The notes beneath the pieces were generated by a model. It did not search any database and was not told the origin of the DNA. It saw nothing but the letters and a program-made list of their open reading frames with translations. The position numbers and the translations under genes were made by a program. This document shows positions 19,493-28,019 of a DNA stretch of 64,000 nt, in pieces (within the stretch, counting starts at the first letter, position 1; every line of letters begins with the position of its first letter). Where the stretch lies: the NCBI RefSeq assembly GCF_001427795.1, contig NZ_LMHJ01000003.1, positions 364,204 through 428,203 on the forward strand. The letters run 5' to 3'. The DNA is from Nocardioides sp. Root682. GTDB lineage: Bacteria > Actinomycetota > Actinomycetes > Propionibacteriales > Nocardioidaceae.

Positions 19493-20305
19493 ATGCTTGC
19501 CCACGAACGCTTCGGTTCGGGTGAACCCCTGGTCCTGGTCCACGGGATCGGCCACCGCAGGCAGGCCTGGTACCCGGTCGTCGATCGGCTGGCCGAGCAC
19601 CGTGAGGTGATCATCCTCGACCTGCCCGGTCACGGTGAGTCGCCCGCGCTCGTCCCGGACGGCCGTCCCGTGCAGGAGACGCTGCGCGACATCCTGATCG
19701 ACTTCTTCGACGAGCAGGGCCTCGACCGACCGCACATCGCGGGCAACTCGCTCGGTGGCCGCATCTCGCTCGAGGCGGCGGCGGACAACCTGGTCAGCAG
19801 CGCCACGACCCTTGCCCCGGCGGGGTTCTGGAACGGTGCCCTGGAGTTCGCCTACATCCGCGCCGTCTTCGTCGCACTGACCGGCGCCGCGACCCTCGCC
19901 CAGCCGATCGCCCCCGCCCTGCTGCGTACGGCGCCCGGCCGGGCCGCCGCGATGGGGCTGCTGATGACCCACGGCGGACGCCTGGACCCCGAGCTCGCCC
20001 TGGGTGACCTGCGTGGCCTCGTCGCCGCCAAGCCCGCGCTCAAGACGATCATCGACGGCGGCAAGCCGTTCGACCGGCCGATCGACCCCTCGATCCCCGT
20101 CACGGTGGCCTGGGGAACCCGTGACCTGGTGCTGCTCCCGTACCAGGCGAAGCGCGCCCGCAAGGCGCTGCCGAACGCCACCCACGTCACGCTGCCCAAG
20201 TGCGGCCACGTCCCGATGATCGATGACGTCGACCTCGTGGTCGACGTGCTCCTCAAGGGCTCGGCGCACCCGCGCCTGGGGCTTGCGACGTACGACGTCG
20301 CCTGA
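19493..20305 (+). CDS. alpha/beta hydrolase
   Basis: A 270-residue hydrolase with LVLVHGIGHRRQAW (oxyanion region), DLPGHGES, nucleophile elbow GNSLGG (Ser86), acid Asp211 in GTRDLVLLP and His239 in CGHVPM. The full catalytic triad is present. It is a paralogue of the hydrolase at 3306. The ATG follows GCGAGGTCAAG, a weak ribosome-binding site. The downstream thioesterase gene starts 37 bp later and may act in a related lipid pathway, though it appears to have its own leaderless promoter. Confidence 0.87.
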   Translation: MLAHERFGSGEPLVLVHGIGHRRQAWYPVVDRLAEHREVIILDLPGHGESPALVPDGRPVQETLRDILIDFFDEQGLDRPHIAGNSLGGRISLEAAADNLVSSATTLAPAGFWNGALEFAYIRAVFVALTGAATLAQPIAPALLRTAPGRAAAMGLLMTHGGRLDPELALGDLRGLVAAKPALKTIIDGGKPFDRPIDPSIPVTVAWGTRDLVLLPYQAKRARKALPNATHVTLPKCGHVPMIDDVDLVVDVLLKGSAHPRLGLATYDVA

Positions 20306-20330
20306 CGTCTCCGTGATGCTCGTCGGGCAC

Positions 20331-20336
20331 TAGGTT
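20331..20336 (+). promoter_or_regulatory. candidate leaderless -10 box of thioesterase gene
   Basis: TAGGTT ends 6 bp before the ATG at 20343, the spacing expected for a transcript that begins at its start codon. No ribosome-binding site precedes the ATG, which agrees with a leaderless mRNA. Confidence 0.4.
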
Positions 20337-20342
20337 GGCCCG

Positions 20343-20783
20343 ATGAGCATCGCTGAGGAGATCACCGCCAGCATCAAGGACCTCATCCCGATCGTCGCTG
20401 CGATGGGGGTCGAGGTCATCGAGGCGGAGGCGAACTCCGTCGCGGCGCGCCTTCCGAGCGCCCCCAACGTGAACCACTTCGGGACGTCGTACGCGGGATC
20501 GCTGTTCACCGTCGCCGAGCTGCTCGGCGGGGTCCTTGCGCGCACCTCGCTGGCCGCCGAGGGCGGCGTACCGCTGGTCAAGCGCGTGGAGATCGACTTC
20601 CTGCGCCCCGCCATGACCGATGTCGTCGCGCGGGCGACGCTCAGCGACGCCGAGATCGCGCGGGTCCTGGCGGAGTACGACGAACGCGGCAAGTCCGACT
20701 TCGAGCTGCTGGTCGACGTCACCGACGAGGCCGGCACGGTCGTCGCTCGCACGCGCGGGACCTACCAGCTGCGACGGTTCTGA
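20343..20783 (+). CDS. hotdog-fold thioesterase-like protein (YiiD C-terminal/DUF4442 type)
   Basis: A 146-residue single hotdog domain. NHFGTSYAGSLFTVAELLGGVLA is the long central helix region with the preceding NHFGT signature, and VKRVEIDFLRPAMTDVVARATLS gives the strands that follow. Proteins of this kind hydrolyse or bind acyl-CoA or acyl-carrier thioesters. It has no acetyltransferase domain fused, unlike E. coli YiiD. A leaderless promoter is likely. Confidence 0.8.
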   Translation: MSIAEEITASIKDLIPIVAAMGVEVIEAEANSVAARLPSAPNVNHFGTSYAGSLFTVAELLGGVLARTSLAAEGGVPLVKRVEIDFLRPAMTDVVARATLSDAEIARVLAEYDERGKSDFELLVDVTDEAGTVVARTRGTYQLRRF

Positions 20784-20818
20784 CCCGGGTCTGACCCGTT
20801 CTGACCCGGGTCTGGCTC
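20778..20818. repeat. two-copy 21-bp repeat with GACCCGGGTC palindromes
   Basis: TTCTGACCCGGGTCTG occurs at 20778 and again 21 bp later, overlapping the end of the thioesterase gene. Each copy contains the perfect 10-bp palindrome GACCCGGGTC. It may act in termination or may be recent slippage. Confidence 0.6.
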
Positions 20819-20858
20819 AGGTCCGCGATTCCGATGCCGATCGGATCCGTGTCGAGCT

Positions 20859-20887
20859 CCGACAAAAGTAAAGAATCCCGCTAGCCT
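20859..20887 (+). promoter_or_regulatory. candidate housekeeping promoter of the GAF histidine kinase
   Basis: CCGACA, an exact 17-bp spacer and TAGCCT fit -35/-10 hexamers of the main sigma factor. The predicted start is about 30 bp before the kinase ATG, leaving room for its GGGAGGG ribosome-binding site. Confidence 0.55.
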
Positions 20888-20923
20888 GAGGAGTCAGCGA
20901 TCGCTGTGGGAGGGATCGACGCC

Positions 20924-22495
20924 ATGGACCTCGATTTGCCGCCAGAGGCGCGCGCCCTGCTCGACGCCGTGGTGGCGATCGGCTCCGACCGGGACCTGCG
21001 CGGTGTGCTGACGCGCATCGTCGTCGCGTCGTGCGAGCTCACCGATGCGAAGTACGGCGTCCTGGGCATCGTCGACGACGACGGAGCCTTCACCGAGCTG
21101 GTGCCCAATCCCGCCGTGGCCGCGGAGTTCGCGCACATCCACGAGATGCCGACGGGGGACAGTCTGCTCGGACTGGTGCCCCGTGAACGGCGTGCGATCC
21201 GCATCGACGACGTCACCAAGCACCCGGCGGCGACGGGCAAGTATCCCGACCGGCACCCGCCCATCACCAGCTTTCTCGGCGCACCGGTGCTGGTGGACGA
21301 GCAGGCCTTCGGCCACCTCTACCTCGGCAACAAGCGTGGAGGCGTGCCCTTCACTGCGCGCGACCAGGCGCTGGTCGAGGCACTCGCCCGCGCGGCCGGC
21401 GTGATGATCGACAACGCCCGCGCCTATGAGCAGGTGGAGTGGCGCCGCCGCTGGTTGGTCGGAACCCGTGAGGTCGGCAGGGACCTGTCCGGGCGCTCCC
21501 GCGTCCAGGACGCGCTCGACGAGCTCGTCACGTCGTTGCGTGAGCTCTGCGACGCACGGGTGGTCGCCTACGTCCGCCGCGTCGACGGCCTGATCGAGGT
21601 CCTCCAGGTCGCTGGCGACGATGCCGCCATTCCTGATGTCATCGATCGGTTGAAGTCCGAGATCAACGCCGTGCTGGACACGCGGACGCCGACCCGGATC
21701 CCGGAGTCGCCCGGCAACGCGACCCTGATCGTGCCCGTGCACACCCGCCTGTCCGGCGGCGACGGGGCCATCGTCGTCGAGAAGGCGCACGAGACACCGT
21801 CGCTACGCGGCGTGATGCTGGACCTGGTCGGCGTAACCGCCCTGCAGCTCGGCCTGATCCTGGACCGCGACCAGGCCCTGCGCGACCGTGCGCAGCTGCT
21901 CGTGGCCAAGGACCGCGACCGGATCGCGCGTGACCTCCACGACCTCGTCATCCAGCGACTGTTCGCCACCGGCATGCAGCTCCAGGGCGCCCGCGAGCTG
22001 GACCCCAGTGAGCTGCGTGGCCGCGTCGACGGCGCCATCACCGATCTCGACGTCGCCATCAAGGAGCTGCGCGCCGCGATCTTCGAGCTCGCCGCGGGTC
22101 CGCGGAGACCGTTGCTCGAGGAGACCCGTGCCCTGCTCGGCGAGTACGCCGTGGTCCTGGGCTTCCAGCCGGTCCTGCGGATCACCGGTCAGGTCGACCG
22201 GGCGCTTGCGCCGGACTCCATCACGCACGTGCTCACCGCCCTGCGGGAGGCGCTCTCCAACATCGCCCGCCATGCCGACGCCTCGTCGGTCGTGGTGGAG
22301 CTGTCGGCATCGTCGGCCTGGTTCCGGCTCCGCATTGCCGACGACGGCGTCGGCTTCGACAAGGCGATCGTCACGTCGGGCCACGGCTCGGACAACCTCG
22401 CGACCCGCGCGGCCGAGCTCGGGGGTCACCTCGAGGTGACCACGGCACCTGGTGCGGGAACCACTCTGGAGTGGGTCATTCCGGTCGTGGGCTGA
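20924..22495 (+). CDS. GAF-domain sensor histidine kinase, DevS/DosS-like
   Basis: A 523-residue cytoplasmic kinase with no membrane helix. It has two GAF domains (about 14-170 and 180-315), a HisKA_3 dimerisation box with phosphoacceptor His339 in RDLHDLVIQRLFA, and an HATPase_c domain (N box EALSNIARHA, G1 ADDGVGFD, G2 GHGSDNLA). Layout and the first GAF segment KYPDRHPPITSFLGAPV resemble mycobacterial DevS/DosS, whose GAF-A binds haem. The corresponding histidine (His111) is retained, but haem binding is inference. ATG 20924 has a strong ribosome-binding site. No partner regulator is adjacent; the DevR-like regulator at 61499 is a candidate partner. It overlaps the convergent small membrane gene by 20 bp. 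Confidence 0.88.
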   Translation: MDLDLPPEARALLDAVVAIGSDRDLRGVLTRIVVASCELTDAKYGVLGIVDDDGAFTELVPNPAVAAEFAHIHEMPTGDSLLGLVPRERRAIRIDDVTKHPAATGKYPDRHPPITSFLGAPVLVDEQAFGHLYLGNKRGGVPFTARDQALVEALARAAGVMIDNARAYEQVEWRRRWLVGTREVGRDLSGRSRVQDALDELVTSLRELCDARVVAYVRRVDGLIEVLQVAGDDAAIPDVIDRLKSEINAVLDTRTPTRIPESPGNATLIVPVHTRLSGGDGAIVVEKAHETPSLRGVMLDLVGVTALQLGLILDRDQALRDRAQLLVAKDRDRIARDLHDLVIQRLFATGMQLQGARELDPSELRGRVDGAITDLDVAIKELRAAIFELAAGPRRPLLEETRALLGEYAVVLGFQPVLRITGQVDRALAPDSITHVLTALREALSNIARHADASSVVVELSASSAWFRLRIADDGVGFDKAIVTSGHGSDNLATRAAELGGHLEVTTAPGAGTTLEWVIPVVG

Positions 22496-22781
22496 GCAGC
22501 GTCGCCTCGACGTCGCCACTCCCGGCGCTCCCGCCGGTCTCCGCTGCCGCGGTGTCAGGCGTCGGTCCGGCCACCACCGGCCACACAGCGCGCAGCAGCA
22601 TGCTCACCGCTGTGCACGCGAGCGCCACCAGCAGGAAACGCGTCAGGGCCTGGTCGATCGTGAGCAGCCCCTGGCTGGCGCGGTACGCCGCGGGGGACGC
22701 CACGAGCGCGGCAACGAAGAGCACGCGCAGGTCGATCAGGGCCGGGGTCTCCGGAGCGGGACGGCCGCGTCGGCGGGCCAT
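22476..22781 (-). CDS. small membrane protein translationally coupled to flhA
   Basis: A 101-residue protein beginning MARRRGRPAPETPALIDLRV. It has two predicted membrane helices (about 19-32 and 47-71) separated by a short polar loop, then a Gly/Ala-rich C-terminal tail. Its ATG overlaps the flhA stop (TGATG), so translation is coupled to the export-gate protein. I do not recognise the family. Position at the end of the fliM-flhA operon suggests a role at the export apparatus or basal body, but it may simply be a passenger. The 3' end overlaps the convergent kinase gene. Confidence 0.75.
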   Translation of the reverse strand: MARRRGRPAPETPALIDLRVLFVAALVASPAAYRASQGLLTIDQALTRFLLVALACTAVSMLLRAVWPVVAGPTPDTAAAETGGSAGSGDVEATLLSPRPE

Positions 22782-24862
22782 CACGCACCTGCCGCGGTGA
22801 GCGCCGGGTGGGCGCCGACGGCGCCGGTGGCACCCACGACACCGACGGAACGAACCTGGCGGGCCGCGCCCAGCTCGGAGTAGGCGAGCACGGGGAGACG
22901 ATCGACCGCTGGCGCCACCAGGCGTCGTACGGCGGCGCGGAGCTGGGGTGCGCAGACCAGGACGGGCCGCAGGCCGGAGTTCTCGGCGTTCTGCGCGCTC
23001 TGCACGAGACCCAGCAGGACGCTCTGGGCCACGTCGGGGTGGAGCACGATGACGGTGCCCTGCTCGGTCGGGCGCAGGCCCTCGAGCATCTGCTGCTCGA
23101 GCACCGGGTCGAAGCTGATCGCGTGCAGCACGCCGTCCGACACGCACGACGACGCGAGGGAGGGCTCGAGCGAGGCGCGGGCCGCTTCGATGAGGCCGTC
23201 GAGGTCCTTGGACGCAGCCGCCCGGATGGAGAGCGCCTCGAAGATCCGCACCAGGTCGCGGATCGGGATCCGCTCGTCGAGGAGTGCCCGCAGGACGCGC
23301 TGCACCTCGCCCAGCGGAAGCTGCACCGGGGTGAGCTCCTCGATGACGACGGGATGGGAGCGCTTGACGATGTCGGTGAGCAGGCGGACGTCCTCGCGGC
23401 CGAGCAGCCGGCTCGCGTGCTGGTGCACGACCTCGGAGAGATGGGTCGTGACGACCGAGGCGCGGTCCACGACCGTGGCACCGCCGATCTCGGCCTGGTG
23501 CCGCAGCTCGGCCGGGATCCACTTGGCCTCCAGCCCGAAGACCGGCTCCTGGGTGGGCATTCCGGGCAGCGACGAGAGGTGGTCGCCGATGGCCAGCACC
23601 GTGCCACGAGGCGCCTCGCCGCGGGCCACCTCGGCGCCGTACAACGTGATGGCATAGGTGTTCGGCGGCAGCTCGAGGTTGTCGCGGGTGCGGACCGGCG
23701 GGATGACGATGCCGAGCTCGCCCGCCACCTTCCGGCGCAGGGCCTTGACGCGGTCGAGCAGGTCGCCGCCGGCGCGGGCATCGACCAGGTCGATCAGGTC
23801 GGCGGACAGCTCGAGGCCGAGCGGGTCGACGCGGATCTCGGCGGCCAGGGCTTCGGGTGAGTCGGGTGCCTCGACGAGCTCGCCAGTCGCCGTACCCGCC
23901 GCAGCGGCGGCCTCGGCGGCGACTGCGTCCTCGTCGATCCGGCTGGCAGCGACGAGGAAGAGGCCGCCGACGAGCAGGAACGGCAGCTTGGGCAGGCCGG
24001 GGATCAGGCACATGCCCAGGGCCCCGAATCCTGCGACCCGGAGCGGCATCTTGCGGGCGAACATCTGGCCGACGATGTCCGAGCCCATGTCGGAGTCGGC
24101 GACCGAGCGCGTGACGATCAGGCCGGTGGCCACCGACAGCAGCAGGGCCGGGACCTGCGAGACCAGGCCGTCACCGATGGAGAGCAGCGAGTACGTCTGG
24201 ATCGCCTCGCTGAACGGCATGCCGTTCTGGGCGACGCCGATCGCGAAGCCACCGAGCAGGTTCACCAGGGTGATGATGATGGCGGCGACGGCGTCGCCCT
24301 TCACGAACTTCGACGCACCGTCCATCGCACCGTGGAAGTCCGCCTCGGCATGGACCTCGGCTCGTCGCCGCCGCGCCTCGTCCTCGTCGATGAGGCCCGA
24401 GTTGAGGTCGGCGTCGATCGCCATCTGCTTGCCGGGCATGGCGTCGAGCGCGAACCGGGCACCGACCTCGGCGACGCGACCGGCGCCGTTGGTGATCACG
24501 ATGAACTGGATGACCAGCAGGATCGAGAAGACGATGAGCCCGACGATCAGCGAGCCGCCGACGACGAAGTGCCCGAAGGTGTCGATCACCTTGCCGGCGT
24601 ACCCGTCGACGAGCACCAGCCGGGTCGCGCTGACGTTGAGCGCCAGCCGGAACAGGGTCATCACCAGGATCACCGAGGGGAACGCGGCGAACTCCAGCGG
24701 CTTGTGGATGAACATCGCCACCATCAGCACCAGCAGGGCGCCGGTGATGTTGAGCGCGATCAGCACGTCGAGGAGCATCGCCGGCAGCGGCACCACGAGC
24801 ATCACGACGATCATCACGATGCCGAGCGGGACGCCGAGCTTCGTCAGCGACTTCATGTCCAT
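22781..24862 (-). CDS. flhA: flagellar export apparatus protein FlhA
   Basis: A 693-residue protein forming the export-gate ring. The first 330 residues hold eight membrane helices. The conserved FHIPEP region appears as FPSVILVMTLFRLALNVSATRLVL (about 60-85), with GGGSLIVGLIVF-like and DMGSDIV segments after it. The cytoplasmic domain (about 350-690) contains PPVRTRDNLELPPNTYAITLYG and the C-terminal docking platform for chaperone-substrate complexes. The start is ATG 24862 or the in-frame ATG at 24856. A 137-bp gap with no obvious promoter separates it from flhB upstream. It is followed by a coupled small membrane gene. Confidence 0.97.
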   Translation of the reverse strand: MDMKSLTKLGVPLGIVMIVVMLVVPLPAMLLDVLIALNITGALLVLMVAMFIHKPLEFAAFPSVILVMTLFRLALNVSATRLVLVDGYAGKVIDTFGHFVVGGSLIVGLIVFSILLVIQFIVITNGAGRVAEVGARFALDAMPGKQMAIDADLNSGLIDEDEARRRRAEVHAEADFHGAMDGASKFVKGDAVAAIIITLVNLLGGFAIGVAQNGMPFSEAIQTYSLLSIGDGLVSQVPALLLSVATGLIVTRSVADSDMGSDIVGQMFARKMPLRVAGFGALGMCLIPGLPKLPFLLVGGLFLVAASRIDEDAVAAEAAAAAGTATGELVEAPDSPEALAAEIRVDPLGLELSADLIDLVDARAGGDLLDRVKALRRKVAGELGIVIPPVRTRDNLELPPNTYAITLYGAEVARGEAPRGTVLAIGDHLSSLPGMPTQEPVFGLEAKWIPAELRHQAEIGGATVVDRASVVTTHLSEVVHQHASRLLGREDVRLLTDIVKRSHPVVIEELTPVQLPLGEVQRVLRALLDERIPIRDLVRIFEALSIRAAASKDLDGLIEAARASLEPSLASSCVSDGVLHAISFDPVLEQQMLEGLRPTEQGTVIVLHPDVAQSVLLGLVQSAQNAENSGLRPVLVCAPQLRAAVRRLVAPAVDRLPVLAYSELGAARQVRSVGVVGATGAVGAHPALTAAGA

Positions 24863-24999
24863 GGGGTGGATCAGCCTCTCGCGGGTCGACCGGGGTCGAC
24901 AGCCGAGCGCCGTCCGTGGCACTGCAATGGGGACGCCGTCCTGGCGTCGTACGCCTCATCGGCAGAAGGATCCGGTGGTTGAGCGGTTCGTGCATCCGC

Positions 25000-26130
25000 T
25001 CAGGGATGGAGCGCCCGCCGCCGCCGGGCAGCGTTGAGCACCTCGGGCAGCTCGTCGGTGTGACGAGGGGTGCGGTGCTGTCCGCCGTGCTGACCGGCGT
25101 TGCGGCGACTGAGCACGAAGGCCAGCACCTGCGCGACCGCGGCCCAGAGCTCGCGCGGGATCTCCTGGCCGACCTCGCAGCTGCGGTAGATCGCCCGCGC
25201 GAGGGTGACGTCCTGCACGAGGGGGACACGCTCCTCGGTGGCCCGCTCGCGGATCTTCGCGGCAATGGCGCCGGCTCCGCGGGCCACCACCCGCGGCGCG
25301 CCGCGCGAGGGGTCGTAGCGCAGGGCGACGGCGACGTGGGTCGGGTTGACCAGGATCACGTCGGCGGTGGCGACGTCAGCCATCATCCGGTTGCGCGCGG
25401 CGGCCAGCTGGCGGCTGCGCATCGCACTCTTGATCATCGGGTCGCCCTCGGCCTGCTTGTGCTCCTGCTTGATCTCGCTGTGGCTCATCCGGGTCTGCTT
25501 GCCGATCCGGCGCCGCATCATCGCGTAGTCGGCGGCCGCCATGCCCAGACCGGCGACGGCGACGCTGAGGATCAGATGGGACACCTCGTCGGCCAACAGT
25601 CCCAGCACGGTTTCGATCGGCAGTACGTCGCCGACGAGCGGCATCATCGAGCGCACCGCGCCGTAGGCGAGGAAGGCCACCACACTGCTCTTGCCCAGCA
25701 CCTTCACGCCCTCCCACAACGCGTGCGGGCCGAACGCCCGCTTCGCGCCCTTGATCGGGTCGAGCTTCTTGGCGTCCGGCTTGACCAGCTTGGGGGAGAG
25801 GTAGAAACCACCTTGCGCCAGCGCTGACACGACGCCGACCACGAGCACCATCGAGCCGAGGATCACCAGGGTGACCAGGACGTGCTGGGCCGCGTCGGCG
25901 AGCAGGTCGAGGGCGAGCGGGATCGAGGGGTCCTCGGTCGCCTTCAGGTGGACCGACATCATGGTCCGGATCGCGTTGAGCTCCTTGTCCAGCAGCGGAC
26001 CCATCGCGAGCGTCACGACAAGGAGGGCCGCCCAGCCGCCCAGCTCGGGGGTCCGGGGGACCTGGCCATCCTTCTTCGCCTGCTTCTTGCGCTTCGGGGT
26101 GGGTTTCTCGGTCTTCTCCTCGCTGCTCAT
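25000..26130 (-). CDS. flhB: flagellar export switch protein FlhB
   Basis: A 376-residue export-gate protein that switches export from rod/hook to filament substrates. The N-terminus EEKTEKPTPKRKKQAKKDGQ is the typical basic start. Four membrane helices lie between about 32 and 200. The cytoplasmic domain carries the autocleavage motif NPTH with Asn262-Pro263, and the upstream linker SHSEIKQEHKQAEGDP is also conserved. The C-terminal 40 residues beyond the family core are basic and histidine-rich. It starts 19 bp after fliR in the fliM-flhA run. Confidence 0.97.
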   Translation of the reverse strand: MSSEEKTEKPTPKRKKQAKKDGQVPRTPELGGWAALLVVTLAMGPLLDKELNAIRTMMSVHLKATEDPSIPLALDLLADAAQHVLVTLVILGSMVLVVGVVSALAQGGFYLSPKLVKPDAKKLDPIKGAKRAFGPHALWEGVKVLGKSSVVAFLAYGAVRSMMPLVGDVLPIETVLGLLADEVSHLILSVAVAGLGMAAADYAMMRRRIGKQTRMSHSEIKQEHKQAEGDPMIKSAMRSRQLAAARNRMMADVATADVILVNPTHVAVALRYDPSRGAPRVVARGAGAIAAKIRERATEERVPLVQDVTLARAIYRSCEVGQEIPRELWAAVAQVLAFVLSRRNAGQHGGQHRTPRHTDELPEVLNAARRRRALHP

Positions 26131-26149
26131 GGGGTGCTCATCGGGGTGG

Positions 26150-26917
26150 TCATGCTGCTCCCGCCATCGAGGCCATCGCCTCGTTCGCCAGCTCGACCAG
26201 GTGGTCGACGGCGCCGGGGAGCATCGGGAACGACAGGCCGAGCAGCAGCAGGGTGAGCCCCACCTTGGCCGGGAACATCACGTTGAGGGCGTTGAGCTGC
26301 GGCGCGACCTTGGTCAGCAGCGCGAGCGCGAGGTCGGCGACGAACAACACCGCGATCATCGGCAGCGCCATCTGCACGGCGACGGTGAAGAACATCGAGA
26401 ACGCCGTCACCAGCACCGAATCCCAGTTCGACATGTCCGGCATGCTGTTCAGCGGCAGGTACTTGAACGTGCTGAGCAGGCCGCCGATCACCAGCAGGTG
26501 GCCGCCCGAGGCCATCAGCAAGATGGTGGCGAGCATCTGGTGGAACCGCCCGAAGACCGTGTTCATGTTCATCCCGAGCGGGTCCCACGCCGAGGCGAGG
26601 GCGAACCCGCCGAACAGGTCGATCAGGGAGCCGGCCGCGCCGATCGCCGAGAACAGCAGCATCGTCACGTAGCCCATCGCCAGGCCGATCAGCGCCTGCG
26701 ACGCGGTCGCGACGAGGAGTCCTGGCGTCGTACTGGGGAGGGCCTCGGTCGCCAGGGTCGGTGCCATCGACAGCGACAGGCCCAGCGCCAGGATCACCTT
26801 CGCCATCGACGGGATGCCCCGCGTCGAGAACGGCGGTACGACGATGAGCCACGTCGCCACGCGCACGGAAGCGAGCAGCAGCGCGGTCAGCTGGGCACCG
26901 TCGACGGTCAGGATCAC
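26150..26917 (-). CDS. fliR: flagellar export protein FliR
   Basis: A 255-residue membrane protein with about six helices, part of the FliPQR export-gate channel. Conserved stretches include RVATWLIVVPPFSTRGIP near the N-terminus and LGLSFPMLPGAVDHL near the C-terminus. The start is GTG at 26917, nine bases after the fliQ stop. Gene order fliP-fliQ-fliR-flhB-flhA is the common one. Confidence 0.95.
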   Translation of the reverse strand: MILTVDGAQLTALLLASVRVATWLIVVPPFSTRGIPSMAKVILALGLSLSMAPTLATEALPSTTPGLLVATASQALIGLAMGYVTMLLFSAIGAAGSLIDLFGGFALASAWDPLGMNMNTVFGRFHQMLATILLMASGGHLLVIGGLLSTFKYLPLNSMPDMSNWDSVLVTAFSMFFTVAVQMALPMIAVLFVADLALALLTKVAPQLNALNVMFPAKVGLTLLLLGLSFPMLPGAVDHLVELANEAMASMAGAA

Positions 26918-26926
26918 GGCGCGCTG

Positions 26927-27196
26927 CTAGACGAGGAGACCGGGGATGAGGTCGAAGAGCTCCTGGGTGAAGGCGATCAGCGTGTGCAGCATCCAGTTGC
27001 CGCAGAACAGCAGGGCCAGGCCGACCCCGACGAGCTTCGGCACGAAGGAGAGCGTGAACTCCTGGATCTGGGTCATCGACTGGAAGAGCGAGATCACGAA
27101 GCCGATCGCGAGCGCGGTCGCGAGGATCGGTGCCGACAGCTTGAGGGCCACCAGCATCGTCTTGAGGGCGATCTCGATGATCGCGGTGTCGGTCAT
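26927..27196 (-). CDS. fliQ: flagellar export protein FliQ
   Basis: An 89-residue protein with two membrane helices (about 14-36 and 50-70). The loop SLFQSMTQIQEFTLSFVPK is the FliQ family signature. Four copies join FliP and FliR in the export-gate pore. It starts 10 bp after the fliP stop. Confidence 0.96.
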   Translation of the reverse strand: MTDTAIIEIALKTMLVALKLSAPILATALAIGFVISLFQSMTQIQEFTLSFVPKLVGVGLALLFCGNWMLHTLIAFTQELFDLIPGLLV

Positions 27197-27206
27197 GGCG
27201 GCGTAC

Positions 27207-28019
27207 CTAACCTGTTCCGTAGGACGCGACGAGGGACTTGATGACCAGCGCCCAGCCGTCGACCATCACGAACAGCAGCAGCTTGAAGGGGAGTGACACC
27301 ATCACCGGCGGCATCATCATCATGCCGAGGCTCATCAGCGCCCCGCTGACGACGATGTCGATCACCAGGAACGGGATGAAGATGATGAACCCGATGATGA
27401 AGGCGTCCTTGAGCTCGGACAGCACGAACGCCGGGATCAGGGTGGCGGTCGAGACGTCGTCGCGGTTGTCCGGGAGATCACGGTCGGCCACGCTGGTCAG
27501 CAGCATCAGCTCGTCGTCGCCGGTGTTGTCGAGCATGAACGCCCGCAGCGGCTCCATCCCGTCGTGGAACGCCTCGGACGTGTTCTTGTCGCCGTCGAGA
27601 TAGGGCTGCACGCCATCGTCGTTGATCTGCCCCAGCACCGGCGCCATGATGAACAGGCTCAGGAACAGGGCGAGTCCCGCCAACACCTGGTTGTTCGGTG
27701 TCTGCTGGAGGCCGAGCGCGTTGCGGGTCAGGCCCAGCACCACGAGGATCTTCGTGAAGCTGGTGCAGGTCAGCATGATCGCCGGCAGCAGGCTGACCAG
27801 GGTCAGGGCGAGGAAGACGACCAGGCTGTTGCTGGGCTTGTCCGTCATCCCGGTCAGGTCGATCTGGACCGAGCCACCGCTGCCCGGACCACCCGGTCCG
27901 TCCGGGCCGACGGGCTCGCTCGACAGGGTCATCGGCAGGGCCAGGGCCGTGCTCGGGGCAAGGAGGACCAGGCCGATCGTCCCCACCAACAGGATGATCA
28001 GCCGACGCAGGGCGGTCAT
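27207..28019 (-). CDS. fliP: flagellar export protein FliP
   Basis: A 270-residue protein with an N-terminal signal-like helix (about 5-27), a Gly/Pro/Ser spacer and then the FliP core. Visible core features are LVSLLPAIMLTCTSFTKILVVLGLTRNALG, NQVLAGLALFLSLFIMAPV and the C-terminal IVVSGALMSLGMMMMPP. Five copies form the outer part of the export-gate channel. The ATG at 28019 overlaps the fliO stop by 4 bp, giving translational coupling. Confidence 0.97.
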   Translation of the reverse strand: MTALRRLIILLVGTIGLVLLAPSTALALPMTLSSEPVGPDGPGGPGSGGSVQIDLTGMTDKPSNSLVVFLALTLVSLLPAIMLTCTSFTKILVVLGLTRNALGLQQTPNNQVLAGLALFLSLFIMAPVLGQINDDGVQPYLDGDKNTSEAFHDGMEPLRAFMLDNTGDDELMLLTSVADRDLPDNRDDVSTATLIPAFVLSELKDAFIIGFIIFIPFLVIDIVVSGALMSLGMMMMPPVMVSLPFKLLLFVMVDGWALVIKSLVASYGTG

